Made by a program: the position numbers and the translations under genes
The notes under the pieces: model-generated
What the model saw: only the letters and a program-made list of their open reading frames with translations
Databases searched by the model: none
What the model was told of the DNA's origin: nothing
Shown: one piece after another, positions 29,758 to 37,323 of the stretch
Layout of the letters: each line of letters starts with the position of its first letter
Position numbering within the stretch: the first letter of the stretch is position 1
Source of the DNA: Nevskia sp.
GTDB lineage: Bacteria; Pseudomonadota; Gammaproteobacteria; Nevskiales; Nevskiaceae
Assembly: GCA_016779605.1 (NCBI GenBank)
Contig: JADHNH010000020.1
Coordinates: forward strand, 1 to 41,595
DNA: 41,595 nucleotides
Reading direction: 5' to 3'

Positions 29758-30777
29758 TCAGCCGCGGCTTTCGGTCGGCGCGGCGGCCTTGCGCAGCAGC
29801 GCCAGCTTCAGGCGGGTGCCTTCGACCCACTGCCAGCTCAGCAGCGCGGGCACGCCGAACAGCAGCTCGCGCATGCGCTTGGCCAGCGACAGCGAGATGG
29901 CGACGTCGTTGCCGATGCCGGCCATGCTGCCGAACACCACCAGGCCGGCTTCCTGCACGCCCAGTCCGGCCGGCACGAAGAAGGCGAGGTTGCGCAGCGC
30001 CTGGGTCAGGGCCTCGATGGCGATCGCCGCCTGCGCACTCACCGGGTTGCCCAGCAGGTACAGCGCCAGCCAGGTCTCGAACGCGCCGAGGACGAAGCCG
30101 GACAGCTGCCAGGCCAGCGCCGCCAGCAGGCGCCAGTGGCGCTGGTACAGCGCGCGGATCTCGGCGTCGAGGTTGCTGCCGCCGATCAGGGCGGCCAGCC
30201 GGCTGCGGCTGCCGAGCATCGCCTCGGCGAGCTTTTCCAGGCGCTCGAACACCGAGCCGTAGCGCAGCAGGGCGCCCAGCAGCACCGGCATCGGCAGGCT
30301 CAGCGCCAGCCCGGTGAGGATGCTCCAGCCCAGGTGCGAGGAGGCGGTGACCGCGATCAGCAGCACCAGCCCGAGCGCCGAGAAGATGTACTGGTTGATC
30401 ACCGTCAGCAGCACCTCCACGATCACGCTGGCGGCGGTGGCCGCGCCGTCCAGGCCGCGCAGCTTGACCAGGCGGATGCCGACGATCTCGCCGCCCACGC
30501 CGACCGCCGGCAGCAGCCGGCTGACCGCCTCGCGCACGGTGGCCACCCAGAACAGGAACGGCAGGTTCGCGCGGCGCTGCGGGTCGCGCGGCGCCAGCAG
30601 CGTGCGCCAGCCGGCGGTGTCGAGCAGCAGCGGCAGGGCATGGAACGGCACCAGCAGCAGCAGCGCCCAGCCGGCGTTGCCCAGCAGCGCGGCGATGCCG
30701 CCCACGCCCTGGTGCAGCACCAGCGCGGTCATTACGGCCAGGCCGAGCAGCCCGGCGAGGTAAGGGAGCGCTTTCAT
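29758..30777 (-). CDS. hpnL: Hopanoid-associated membrane protein HpnL
   Basis: HpnL belongs to the lysylphosphatidylglycerol-synthetase transmembrane/AglD-like flippase-related family and is found with hopanoid genes, where a transport or flipping role is suspected. The 339-residue product has about 8 hydrophobic segments. It contains FLFWVATVREAVSRLLPAVG, VGGEIVGIRLVKLRGLDGA and ALRNLAFFVPAGLGVQEAG, which are characteristic of the family. The ATG at 30775-30777 overlaps the hpnK stop (ATGA). An in-frame extension upstream is a shadow of hpnK. Confidence 0.88.
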   Translation of the reverse strand: MKALPYLAGLLGLAVMTALVLHQGVGGIAALLGNAGWALLLLVPFHALPLLLDTAGWRTLLAPRDPQRRANLPFLFWVATVREAVSRLLPAVGVGGEIVGIRLVKLRGLDGAATAASVIVEVLLTVINQYIFSALGLVLLIAVTASSHLGWSILTGLALSLPMPVLLGALLRYGSVFERLEKLAEAMLGSRSRLAALIGGSNLDAEIRALYQRHWRLLAALAWQLSGFVLGAFETWLALYLLGNPVSAQAAIAIEALTQALRNLAFFVPAGLGVQEAGLVVFGSMAGIGNDVAISLSLAKRMRELLFGVPALLSWQWVEGTRLKLALLRKAAAPTESRG

Positions 30778-31619
30778 GCCGCCAGCGCGCCGCCGGCGAA
30801 GTCGGCGAAGCCGCCGCGGCGCAGGTCCAGCCGCGCCACCGCCGCCCGCACGCGCGGCGACAGCAGCGCGGCCAGCTCGTCGGCGTGGCGGTAGCCCTGC
30901 ATCGACGGTGCGATCGCCGCGCCGGAAACGGTGGCGGGATGCAGGTAGATCTCGGTGATGCCGCCGCCCAGGCAATCCAGCGCGCGCAGCAGCGTGGCCT
31001 CGTCCATGGCGCCGCTGCGCGCGATGCCGACGACGTGGTCGTTGTAGGCGATGCCGGCGCGGCGCAGGCGCCAGGCCAGCAGCCCGAGCCAGGGCCGCAG
31101 CAGCGCCGGCGCCTGCGCCTCCAGCGGCAGGCGCACCGCGCGCAGGCCGTAGCGGCGGCCGATCCGCAGGATCAGCGACAGCACCGTGGGGTGCAGGTGG
31201 AAATGCTTGTGCGCGTTGACGTGATCCAGCGCCAGCCCGGTGGCGGCGTAGGCTTCGAACTGCGCCTGGATTTCCGCGGCGAGCTGGCGCCGCACCTGCG
31301 GCAGGAAGAAGAAGCGGCAGCCGTCGAGCGCCATGGCGTCGCCGAAGCGGCCTTGCGCATCGACGAGCAGGGGGATCCGGCGCGGCGGCAGTACCGCCGG
31401 GCCGTCGGCCAGCACCAGGTGCAGGCCGACGCGCAGCTTGGGCAGGCGGCGTGCACGCGCCACCGCGTCGGCCGCCGCCGGCGCGCCGACCATCAGGCTG
31501 GCGGCGGTGAGCACGCCTTCGCGGCTGGCTTGTTCGACCGCTTCGTTGACCGCCGGGTGCAAGCCGAAATCGTCGGCGGTGACGATCAGGCCCCTCGGGC
31601 GGGAATCGGGAATCGGCAA
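30774..31619 (-). CDS. hpnK: Hopanoid deacetylase HpnK
   Basis: HpnK removes the acetyl group from N-acetylglucosaminyl-bacteriohopanetetrol, following HpnI. It has the YdjC/ChbG carbohydrate-deacetylase fold: IVTADDFGLHPAVNEAV (metal Asp), VGLHLVLADG, and HVNAHKHFHLHPTVL with the metal His residues. The length is about 281 residues. The only plausible start is the TTG at 31617-31619, which lies within a heptamer repeat, so the first residues (MPIPDSRP) are repeat-encoded; no ATG precedes the conserved GLIVTADDFG. No clear Shine-Dalgarno is seen. It overlaps hpnL by 4 nt. Confidence 0.88.
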   Translation of the reverse strand: MPIPDSRPRGLIVTADDFGLHPAVNEAVEQASREGVLTAASLMVGAPAAADAVARARRLPKLRVGLHLVLADGPAVLPPRRIPLLVDAQGRFGDAMALDGCRFFFLPQVRRQLAAEIQAQFEAYAATGLALDHVNAHKHFHLHPTVLSLILRIGRRYGLRAVRLPLEAQAPALLRPWLGLLAWRLRRAGIAYNDHVVGIARSGAMDEATLLRALDCLGGGITEIYLHPATVSGAAIAPSMQGYRHADELAALLSPRVRAAVARLDLRRGGFADFAGGALAA

Positions 31620-31630
31620 ACGGGAATCGC
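31600..31630. repeat. GGGAATC heptamer repeat at the hpnK start
   Basis: GGGAATC units at 31601, 31608 (as GGGAATC) and 31622 flank a degenerate copy. The plus strand reads GGGAATCGGGAATCGG, then CAAACGGGAATCGC. It is the same unit as in the rnhB tail. On the minus strand it supplies the hpnK start codon and the PIPDSRP residues. Confidence 0.75.
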
Positions 31631-31634
31631 TAAA

Positions 31635-31658
31635 GCCGGGGCGCTAACGATCCCCGGC
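31635..31658. terminator. Stem-loop between hpnJ and hpnK
   Basis: GCCGGGG (31635-31641) and CCCCGGC (31652-31658) form a 7-bp stem with a 10-nt loop in the 44-nt gap between the two genes. There is no T-run. It could stabilise or process the hpnIJKL message. Confidence 0.35.
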
Positions 31659-31663
31659 CTCGA

Positions 31664-33091
31664 TCACGCCTCGTGTGCGCGCAGGAAGCGGAAGAACTCC
31701 ACGCCTTCGCGCAGGCGGCGCTTCATCATTTCCCAGCTCGCCAGCATCTCGCGGACGATCTCCCAGATCTTGCTCGGGCGGAAGTAGAAGCGCTTGTAGA
31801 ACTCTTCCATGGAATGGAAGATTTCTTCCTTGGACAGGTGCGGATAGCTGATCGCGGCGAGCTGCACGCCTTTCTCGTTGACCAGGTTGACCGCGTCGTT
31901 TTCCTTGAGCCAGCCGTTCTCCACCGCCTGCTTGTACAGCGTGGTGCCGGGGTAGGGCGCCGCCAGCGACACCTGGATGGTGTGCGGGTTGATGTCCTTG
32001 GCGAACTGGATGGTCTTCTGGATCGTCTCCTTCGTCTCGCCGGGCAGGCCGAGGATGAAGGTGCCGTGGATCATGATGCCGAGCTTGCGGCAGTCCTGCG
32101 TGAAGCGCCGCGCGATGTCGGTGCGCAGGCCCTTCTTGATGTTGTGCAGGATCTGGTCGTCGCCGGACTCGTAGCCCACCAGCAGCAGGCGCAGGCCGTT
32201 GTCCTTCATGATCTTGAGGGACTCGTAGGGCACGTTGGCCTTGGCGTTGCAGGACCAGGTCATGCCGAGCTTGCCCAGGCCGCGGGCGATCTCGTGCACG
32301 CGCTCCATGTTGGAGCTGTCGGTGAAGGTGTCGTCGTCGAACATGATCTCCCGCACCTCGGGCATGTTCTCCTTGATCCACTTCACCTCGTCGATGACGT
32401 TCTGCGCCGAGCGCACGCGGTAGCGGTGGCCGCCCACCGTCTGCGGCCACAGGCAGAAGGTGCACTTGGAGCGGCAGCCGCGGCCGGTGTAGAAGCTCAC
32501 GTACGGGTGCTTCAGGTAGCCGATGAAGTAGTTCTCGATCTTCAGGTCGCGCTTGTACACCGGCGACACGAACGGCAGCGCGTCCATGTCCTCGATGGTG
32601 GGCCGCGGCGCGTTGTGCTTGACCGTGCCGTCCGGCAGCTTGTAGCTCAGGCCCAGGATCTCGGCGTAGGGCCGCCCCTCGGCGACTTCCTTGCAGGTGT
32701 AGTCGAATTCCTCGCGCGCGACGAAGTCGATGGCCGGGCTCGCCTTGAGCGAGCCGGTCGGGTCCACCGCCACCTTGGCGCCGACCAGGCCGATGACGAT
32801 GCCGGGCTTGCGCTGCTTGAGCAGCTCGCCGAACTTGGCATCCGTCGGGAACGAAGGCGTGCTGGTGTGCATGATCACCAGGTCGTAGCCTTCGGCGATC
32901 TTCAGCGTTTCCTCCACGCCGATCTCGTCGGCGGGCGCGTCCAGGACGCGGCTATCGGGCACCATGGCCGCCGGCTGCGCCAGCCAGGTCGGGAACCAGA
33001 ACGACTTGATTTCGCGCTTGGCCTGGTACCGGCTGCCGGCGCCGCCGTCGAATCCGTCAAAAGAAGGGGCCTGCAAAAACAAAGTCTTCAT
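31664..33091 (-). CDS. hpnJ: Radical SAM protein HpnJ
   Basis: HpnJ is a radical SAM enzyme, of the class with an N-terminal cobalamin-binding-like domain, that contracts the sugar ring of glucosaminyl-bacteriohopanetetrol to the cyclitol ether. The N-terminus MKTLFLQAPSFDGFDGGAG is family-typical. The cluster motif is CRSKCTFC (CxxxCxxC), followed by LWPQTVGGHRYRVRS. FILGLPGETKETIQ is the usual radical SAM C-terminal motif. The ATG at 33089-33091 gives 475 residues and the conserved start; a TTG four codons upstream is less likely. It lies between hpnI and hpnK in the leftward operon. Confidence 0.93.
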   Translation of the reverse strand: MKTLFLQAPSFDGFDGGAGSRYQAKREIKSFWFPTWLAQPAAMVPDSRVLDAPADEIGVEETLKIAEGYDLVIMHTSTPSFPTDAKFGELLKQRKPGIVIGLVGAKVAVDPTGSLKASPAIDFVAREEFDYTCKEVAEGRPYAEILGLSYKLPDGTVKHNAPRPTIEDMDALPFVSPVYKRDLKIENYFIGYLKHPYVSFYTGRGCRSKCTFCLWPQTVGGHRYRVRSAQNVIDEVKWIKENMPEVREIMFDDDTFTDSSNMERVHEIARGLGKLGMTWSCNAKANVPYESLKIMKDNGLRLLLVGYESGDDQILHNIKKGLRTDIARRFTQDCRKLGIMIHGTFILGLPGETKETIQKTIQFAKDINPHTIQVSLAAPYPGTTLYKQAVENGWLKENDAVNLVNEKGVQLAAISYPHLSKEEIFHSMEEFYKRFYFRPSKIWEIVREMLASWEMMKRRLREGVEFFRFLRAHEA

Positions 33092-33147
33092 AAGGATGTT
33101 CAAAGGTTCCGTCTAATGCCAAAAGGGTGTTGCACCGCTGCCGCGCG

Positions 33148-34293
33148 TCAAGGTCCGGGCCGCGGCTCAGGCCGCGCGGCACCGGCGGCGTCCAGGGTCT
33201 GGCCGCGCCAGCGCACCTGCCAGCCCGCCAGTGCGGCGGCCCACTCGGCGAACAGGAGAAAATCCCTGGGTATGGTCAAGGCCAGACCGCCGGGCAAACA
33301 GCTCTCCGAATTTGCTTTTCGCTGCGCATAATGTAGCACAAGCCGGGCGGCGGCTCCGGCTGCGGCCAGCGCCGCGCAGAGCTCGGAGCGGGCCAGCAGC
33401 AGGCCGGCGGCCAGCACCGGGAAGGTGAACGCGGGAAACGTCAGCGCAAAGCCGATCGTCTCGATCGAGCGGATCGTGCGCAGCCAGCGCAGCTCGTGCG
33501 CCCACAGCTCGGCGAGGCTGGCTTCGACCACGTCGGTGCGCACCGTCACCTCCGACAGCACGGTGCGCAGGCCCAGGCGCCGGGTCAACTCGCCGAGCCA
33601 GAAGTCGTCGGCCAGCAGGTCGCGCAAGGCTTCCAGGCCGCCGGCCGCGGCCAGCGTGTCGCGGCGCACGGCGATGGTGGAACCGAAGGCGAAGCGGCGC
33701 GAGCCGAGCAGGTGGGCCAGCCGCACCGAGGGCGCAAACCAGTCGTCGATGAACTGCGCGCCCAGCCGCGACCAGAATCCGCCCACCGGGCGGCCGAAAT
33801 ACAGGCAGGTGACGATGCCCACGCCGGGGTCCGCCAGCGGCGCGGCGACGCGCGCCAGGTAGTCCGGCGGCACCTCGATGTCGCTGTCGGACAGCACCAG
33901 GCGGTCATGCCGCGCGTGCGGGAACATGTTGAGCAGGTTGCCCACCTTGAGGTTCCTGCCGTGGCTGCGTGGATCCGCCACCAGGCCGATGTCGCGGCGC
34001 GGAAACTCCGCCTGCAGCCGCCGCACCACGGCGACCGCCGGATCCTGCGCGTCGCGCACGCCGAACAGCAGTTGGTAATCAACTCCCTGCTGCAGGCAGA
34101 AGCTGCGCAGGTTTTCGTACAGGCGCGGCTCGGCGCCGCACAGCGGCTTGAGCACGGTGACAGCGGCGCTGTCGCCGGGCGGCGCGGCGGCAGGGCGCGC
34201 GGCGCGCAGCACCGCAAGCAGTGCCAGCAGGGCATAGACGGCGGCGGAGGCGGTGAGGCCGGTCCCGATCAGCGTCGGGAGGTCAGGGCTCAT
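33148..34293 (-). CDS. hpnI: Hopanoid glycosyltransferase HpnI
   Basis: HpnI transfers N-acetylglucosamine to bacteriohopanetetrol, starting the cyclitol-ether head group. It resembles ceramide glucosyltransferase (GT21-like). An N-terminal membrane helix is followed by VTVLKPLCGAEPRLYENLRS. The DxD motif lies in LVLSDSDIEVPPDYL, a further acid in LLADDFWLGEL, and HELRWLRTIR matches the (Q/R/H)xxRW motif. Two hydrophobic segments are near the C-terminus. The length is 381 residues. It is the first gene of the leftward unit and is divergent from the DUF2147 gene across about 60 bp. Confidence 0.92.
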   Translation of the reverse strand: MSPDLPTLIGTGLTASAAVYALLALLAVLRAARPAAAPPGDSAAVTVLKPLCGAEPRLYENLRSFCLQQGVDYQLLFGVRDAQDPAVAVVRRLQAEFPRRDIGLVADPRSHGRNLKVGNLLNMFPHARHDRLVLSDSDIEVPPDYLARVAAPLADPGVGIVTCLYFGRPVGGFWSRLGAQFIDDWFAPSVRLAHLLGSRRFAFGSTIAVRRDTLAAAGGLEALRDLLADDFWLGELTRRLGLRTVLSEVTVRTDVVEASLAELWAHELRWLRTIRSIETIGFALTFPAFTFPVLAAGLLLARSELCAALAAAGAAARLVLHYAQRKANSESCLPGGLALTIPRDFLLFAEWAAALAGWQVRWRGQTLDAAGAARPEPRPGP

Positions 34294-34357
34294 GGGAACT
34301 GGGGCGCCGTCACGCGTGGTATTTTAGCCGATCATCCAACCGCCGGCCCGGTCCCGC

Positions 34358-34975
34358 TTGCCCAGGCACGCCTCCGCCGTCCCGCAACCGCGAAAGCAGG
34401 CCTTGCGCAGCAGCACCGTGCGGGCACCGCGGCGGGTCTCGTGCCGCCTGGCGGCTGGCCTGTTCGCCGCGCTGACCCTGGCCAGCATCATGCAAGCGAC
34501 TCGTGCCCATGCGGATGCGCCCGCCGTTGCGGACCCGGCCGATGCCATCGTCGGCGACTGGCTGGTGGACTCGCGCGACGCGGTGGTGCATGTCGAAAGG
34601 GTCGGCTCCGAGTACCAGGGCAGCCTGGCCTGGCTCAAGCAGTCGACCTACGGGCCGGAAGACGGCCCCGAGCTGAACGGCAAGCCGGTGACCGACAGCG
34701 AAAATCCGGACGAGTCGCTGCGCGCGCGGCCGCTGCTCGGCCTGCGCCTGCTGTGGGGCCTGCACTACGCGGCCGACAAGCATTCCTGGGAGGACGGCCG
34801 CGTATACAACACCGACAACGGCCAGACTTACCACTGCCGCGTCTGGGTGGACGGCGCCGGCCGCCTCAAGCTGCGCGGCTACGTCGGCTTCGCGCTGCTC
34901 GGCGGCACCACCACCTGGACGCGCACCCAGGTGCCGCCGCAGGCGGTCGAAGAGCCTCCGGCGCGGTCGAAGTGA
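34358..34975 (+). CDS. Exported DUF2147 family protein
   Basis: The mature part shows the DUF2147 pattern: IVGDWLVDSRDAVVHVERVG, YQGSLAWLKQSTYG, NPDESLRARPLLGLRLLWGL, then a beta-rich C-terminus with YNTDNGQTYHCRVWV. The function is unknown; the fold is lipocalin-like or beta-barrel in relatives. A signal-peptide-like stretch (LAAGLFAALTLASIMQATRAHA) precedes it. The start is uncertain: TTG 34358 is the earliest, while TTG 34403 or GTG 34418 would place the signal peptide at the true N-terminus, and none has a strong Shine-Dalgarno. It is divergent from hpnI and upstream of the mevalonate genes. Confidence 0.8.
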   Translation: MPRHASAVPQPRKQALRSSTVRAPRRVSCRLAAGLFAALTLASIMQATRAHADAPAVADPADAIVGDWLVDSRDAVVHVERVGSEYQGSLAWLKQSTYGPEDGPELNGKPVTDSENPDESLRARPLLGLRLLWGLHYAADKHSWEDGRVYNTDNGQTYHCRVWVDGAGRLKLRGYVGFALLGGTTTWTRTQVPPQAVEEPPARSK

Positions 34976-35045
34976 AGGCCGCGCCGACACGCGGAATTGT
35001 AGGACAATCGAGCGGATCGGCCCGGGATGCGCAACGGGTGCGCAA

Positions 35046-35075
35046 TTGCTAAAATGCGCGCTTGTGCTCTATACG
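35046..35075 (+). promoter_or_regulatory. Candidate promoter for the mevalonate operon
   Basis: TTGCTA (35046-35051) and TATACG (35070-35075) are separated by 18 bp, about 57 bp before the mvaD start. An overlapping TAAAAT (35050-35055) could serve as an alternative -10, though its -35 is poor. The 34976-35131 gap holds nothing else recognisable. Confidence 0.4.
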
Positions 35076-35131
35076 GCAGCGGCTTCCAGGCCCCTCAAGT
35101 TCGTGAAAGCAGCCGCCTCACTTGTGACTGA

Positions 35132-36160
35132 ATGAATTCACGCCCGCGTCGCGAGCTACCGGAGCAACTTTTCGCCGCCGCCCAAGCCCAGCCCAACATC
35201 GCCTTGGTGAAGTATTGGGGCAAGCGCGATGCTGCGTTCAACCTGCCGGTGGTCGGCTCGATCTCGATTACGCTCGATTCCCTGTGGACCCGCACCGCGG
35301 TGCGCTTCGACGCGGGGCTTGCGCAAGATCGGTTCGAACTCAACGGCAAGGCCGACGCCGAGGAGGCGCGCCGCGTCGGCGCCTGCCTGGACCTGCTGCG
35401 CCAGCGCGCCGGGGTGAGCTGGCGCGCCAGCGTATCCAGCCGCAACAACTTCCCCACCGCCGCCGGGCTGGCCTCGTCGGCATCCGGCTTCGCCGCCCTG
35501 GTCACGGCCGGCGCGCAGGCGCTCGGCCTGCGCATCGACGACACCGAAAAATCCGCCCTGGCGCGCCGTTGCTCCGGCTCGGCGGCCCGCTCGATCTTCG
35601 GCGGCTACGTCGAGTGGGCGCGCGGCGAACGCGCCGACGGCGCCGACTCGGTGGCGCGCGAACTGCTGCCGGCCGCGGCCTGGCCGCTGCGGGTGGCGGT
35701 GGCCATCACGTCCACCGCGGCCAAGGAAGTCGGTTCCGGCCCCGGCATGCGGCGCACCGCCGAAACCTCGCCGTTCCAGCAGGCCTGGGTCGACACCCAG
35801 GAAAGCGACCTCGCCGCCGCGCGCGCGGCGATCACGGCACGCGACTTCGCCGCGCTGGCGGAAATTTCCGAGCACAGCTGCCTGAAAATGCACGCCCTGG
35901 CGCTGGCGGCGAGGCCCGGCCTGATCTACTGGAACGGCGCCACGGTCGAGGGCATGCGCCGGGTGCGCGCGCTGCGTGCGCAGGGCGTGCCGGTGTTCTT
36001 CACGGTCGACGCCGGCCCGCAGGTCAAGGCAGTGTGCGAACCGCAGGCGCTGCCGCGGGTCGCCGCCGCCCTGCGCGAGGTGCCGGGCGTGCTCGAAGTG
36101 GTCGACACCGGGCTGGGCGAGGGCGCCCGCGCGATTCCGGCGGAGGCCCTGGCGGCATGA
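35132..36160 (+). CDS. mvaD: Diphosphomevalonate decarboxylase
   Basis: This GHMP-family enzyme makes IPP from mevalonate 5-diphosphate with ATP, the last step of the classical mevalonate route. The motif NIALVKYWGKRD is diagnostic, as are NLPVVGSISITL, the Ser/Gly-rich PTAAGLASSASGFAAL loop and CSGSAARSIFGGYVEW. The catalytic Asp is D293 in FFTVDAGPQVKAV. Its presence argues for a true decarboxylase rather than an inactive relative or a mevalonate-3-kinase type. The length is 342 residues. The stop overlaps the next gene's start (ATGA), so the two are coupled. Confidence 0.95.
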   Translation: MNSRPRRELPEQLFAAAQAQPNIALVKYWGKRDAAFNLPVVGSISITLDSLWTRTAVRFDAGLAQDRFELNGKADAEEARRVGACLDLLRQRAGVSWRASVSSRNNFPTAAGLASSASGFAALVTAGAQALGLRIDDTEKSALARRCSGSAARSIFGGYVEWARGERADGADSVARELLPAAAWPLRVAVAITSTAAKEVGSGPGMRRTAETSPFQQAWVDTQESDLAAARAAITARDFAALAEISEHSCLKMHALALAARPGLIYWNGATVEGMRRVRALRAQGVPVFFTVDAGPQVKAVCEPQALPRVAAALREVPGVLEVVDTGLGEGARAIPAEALAA

Positions 36161-37230
36161 TGGAAGTCCAGGCCAGCGCCCCCGGCAAGCTGGTGCTGCT
36201 GGGCGACTACGCGGTGCTGGAAGGCGCGCCTGCGCTGGTGATGGCGGTGAACCGCCACGCCCGCGTGCGCATCGCCCCGCTGGCCGGGGGCATGTGCGAA
36301 GTGACGGCGCCGGACCTCGGCCTGGGACCGGTGCGGATGCAGCTGGGCGAGGACGGCGCGGTGACCTGGCAGGCCGCCGCCGCGGACGCCGAGCGCCTGC
36401 GCCTGGTCGAGCAGACCCTCCGCGGGCTGGCGCAGGACGGTCTGCTGCCGGCGCGCGGCCGCGGCTTTGCCCTGCACCTGGACACGTCCGGCTTCTTCGA
36501 CCAGGTCGGCGGCGGCCGCGAAAAGCTCGGCCTGGGTTCCAGTGCGGCGCTGACGGTGGCGCTGGCTTCGGCGATGGCGGTGTTCGCCGGCCGTGGCGCG
36601 GCCACCGCCAACCGCCGGGTCTGGCTCGAGCGCCTGCTGCAGCTGCACCGCGATTTCCAGGGCGGGCAGGGCAGCGGCGTCGACGTGGCGGCGAGCCTGG
36701 TCGGCGGCCTGATCTCCTACCGCCTGGAAGCGGGCGGGCATCCGCGCTTCGATCCGCTGGCCTGGCCGGCCGGCGTGCATCCGCTGTTCGTCTGGACCGG
36801 CACGTCGGCTTCCACCGCCGGCTTCCTCGGCCGCCTGGCGCAATGGCGCAAGACCCACGCGAGCCAGTACGACGGCCACATGCGCGAGCTCGGCGCGATC
36901 GCCACGGCGGCGATCGAGGCCGCGCGCGGCGGCCGCGCCGGCGAGTTCGTCGAAGGCGCGGCGCGCTACGCCGACGCCCTGGCCCTGTTCGGCGCCGCCT
37001 GCGGGCTGGAGATCTTTTCGGCGCCGCACCGGCAGCTGGCCGCGCTGGCGCGCGAATGCGGCACCGGTTACAAGCCCTGCGGCGCCGGCGGCGGCGATTT
37101 CGGCGTGGTGTTCGCGCAGGAACCCGCGGCCCTGGCGCGCGCTCAAAGCCGCATCGCGCAGGCCGGTTTCCGCTGCGTGCCGCTGGCCGTGGATGACTAC
37201 GGCCTGAGCCTGGAGTACAAGAGTTTTTGA
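36157..37230 (+). CDS. Phosphomevalonate kinase (GHMP family)
   Basis: This kinase phosphorylates mevalonate 5-phosphate to the diphosphate. The GHMP N-terminal motif SAPGKLVLLGDYAVLEGAPA, the ATP-binding REKLGLGSSAALTVALASA, and the motif GYKPCGAGGGDFGVVF, close to the PMK-type GAGGGD signature, support PMK over galactokinase-like relatives. HRDFQGGQGSGVDVAAS also fits PMK. The start ATG at 36157 overlaps the mvaD stop; the ATG at 36160 is one codon later. The length is 357 residues. A 9-bp intercistronic hairpin lies between it and the next gene. Confidence 0.92.
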   Translation: MMEVQASAPGKLVLLGDYAVLEGAPALVMAVNRHARVRIAPLAGGMCEVTAPDLGLGPVRMQLGEDGAVTWQAAAADAERLRLVEQTLRGLAQDGLLPARGRGFALHLDTSGFFDQVGGGREKLGLGSSAALTVALASAMAVFAGRGAATANRRVWLERLLQLHRDFQGGQGSGVDVAASLVGGLISYRLEAGGHPRFDPLAWPAGVHPLFVWTGTSASTAGFLGRLAQWRKTHASQYDGHMRELGAIATAAIEAARGGRAGEFVEGAARYADALALFGAACGLEIFSAPHRQLAALARECGTGYKPCGAGGGDFGVVFAQEPAALARAQSRIAQAGFRCVPLAVDDYGLSLEYKSF

Positions 37231-37231
37231 G

Positions 37232-37254
37232 CCGCCGGCGGTTGGCGCCGGCGG
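37232..37254 (+). terminator. Intercistronic stem-loop before the HMGR-MVK gene
   Basis: CCGCCGGCG and CGCCGGCGG form a perfect 9-bp stem with a 5-nt loop just after the PMK stop. It is followed by GTGCCCG, not a T-run, so full termination is unlikely. It may adjust expression of the following fusion enzyme. The remaining 69 bp to the fusion start show no other element besides GAGG. Confidence 0.45.
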
Positions 37255-37323
37255 TGCCCGAATCGGTAGCGAGCGTCAGAAGCGTTTGAGCGGTGCCCTT
37301 TCGATCAGTCGAGGATGCGATAC

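Noticed and set aside
30774-30975. Upstream extension of hpnL to 30975
   Set aside because: The extra residues are the hpnK gene read in another frame. The ATG at 30775-30777 overlapping the hpnK stop is the normal coupled start.
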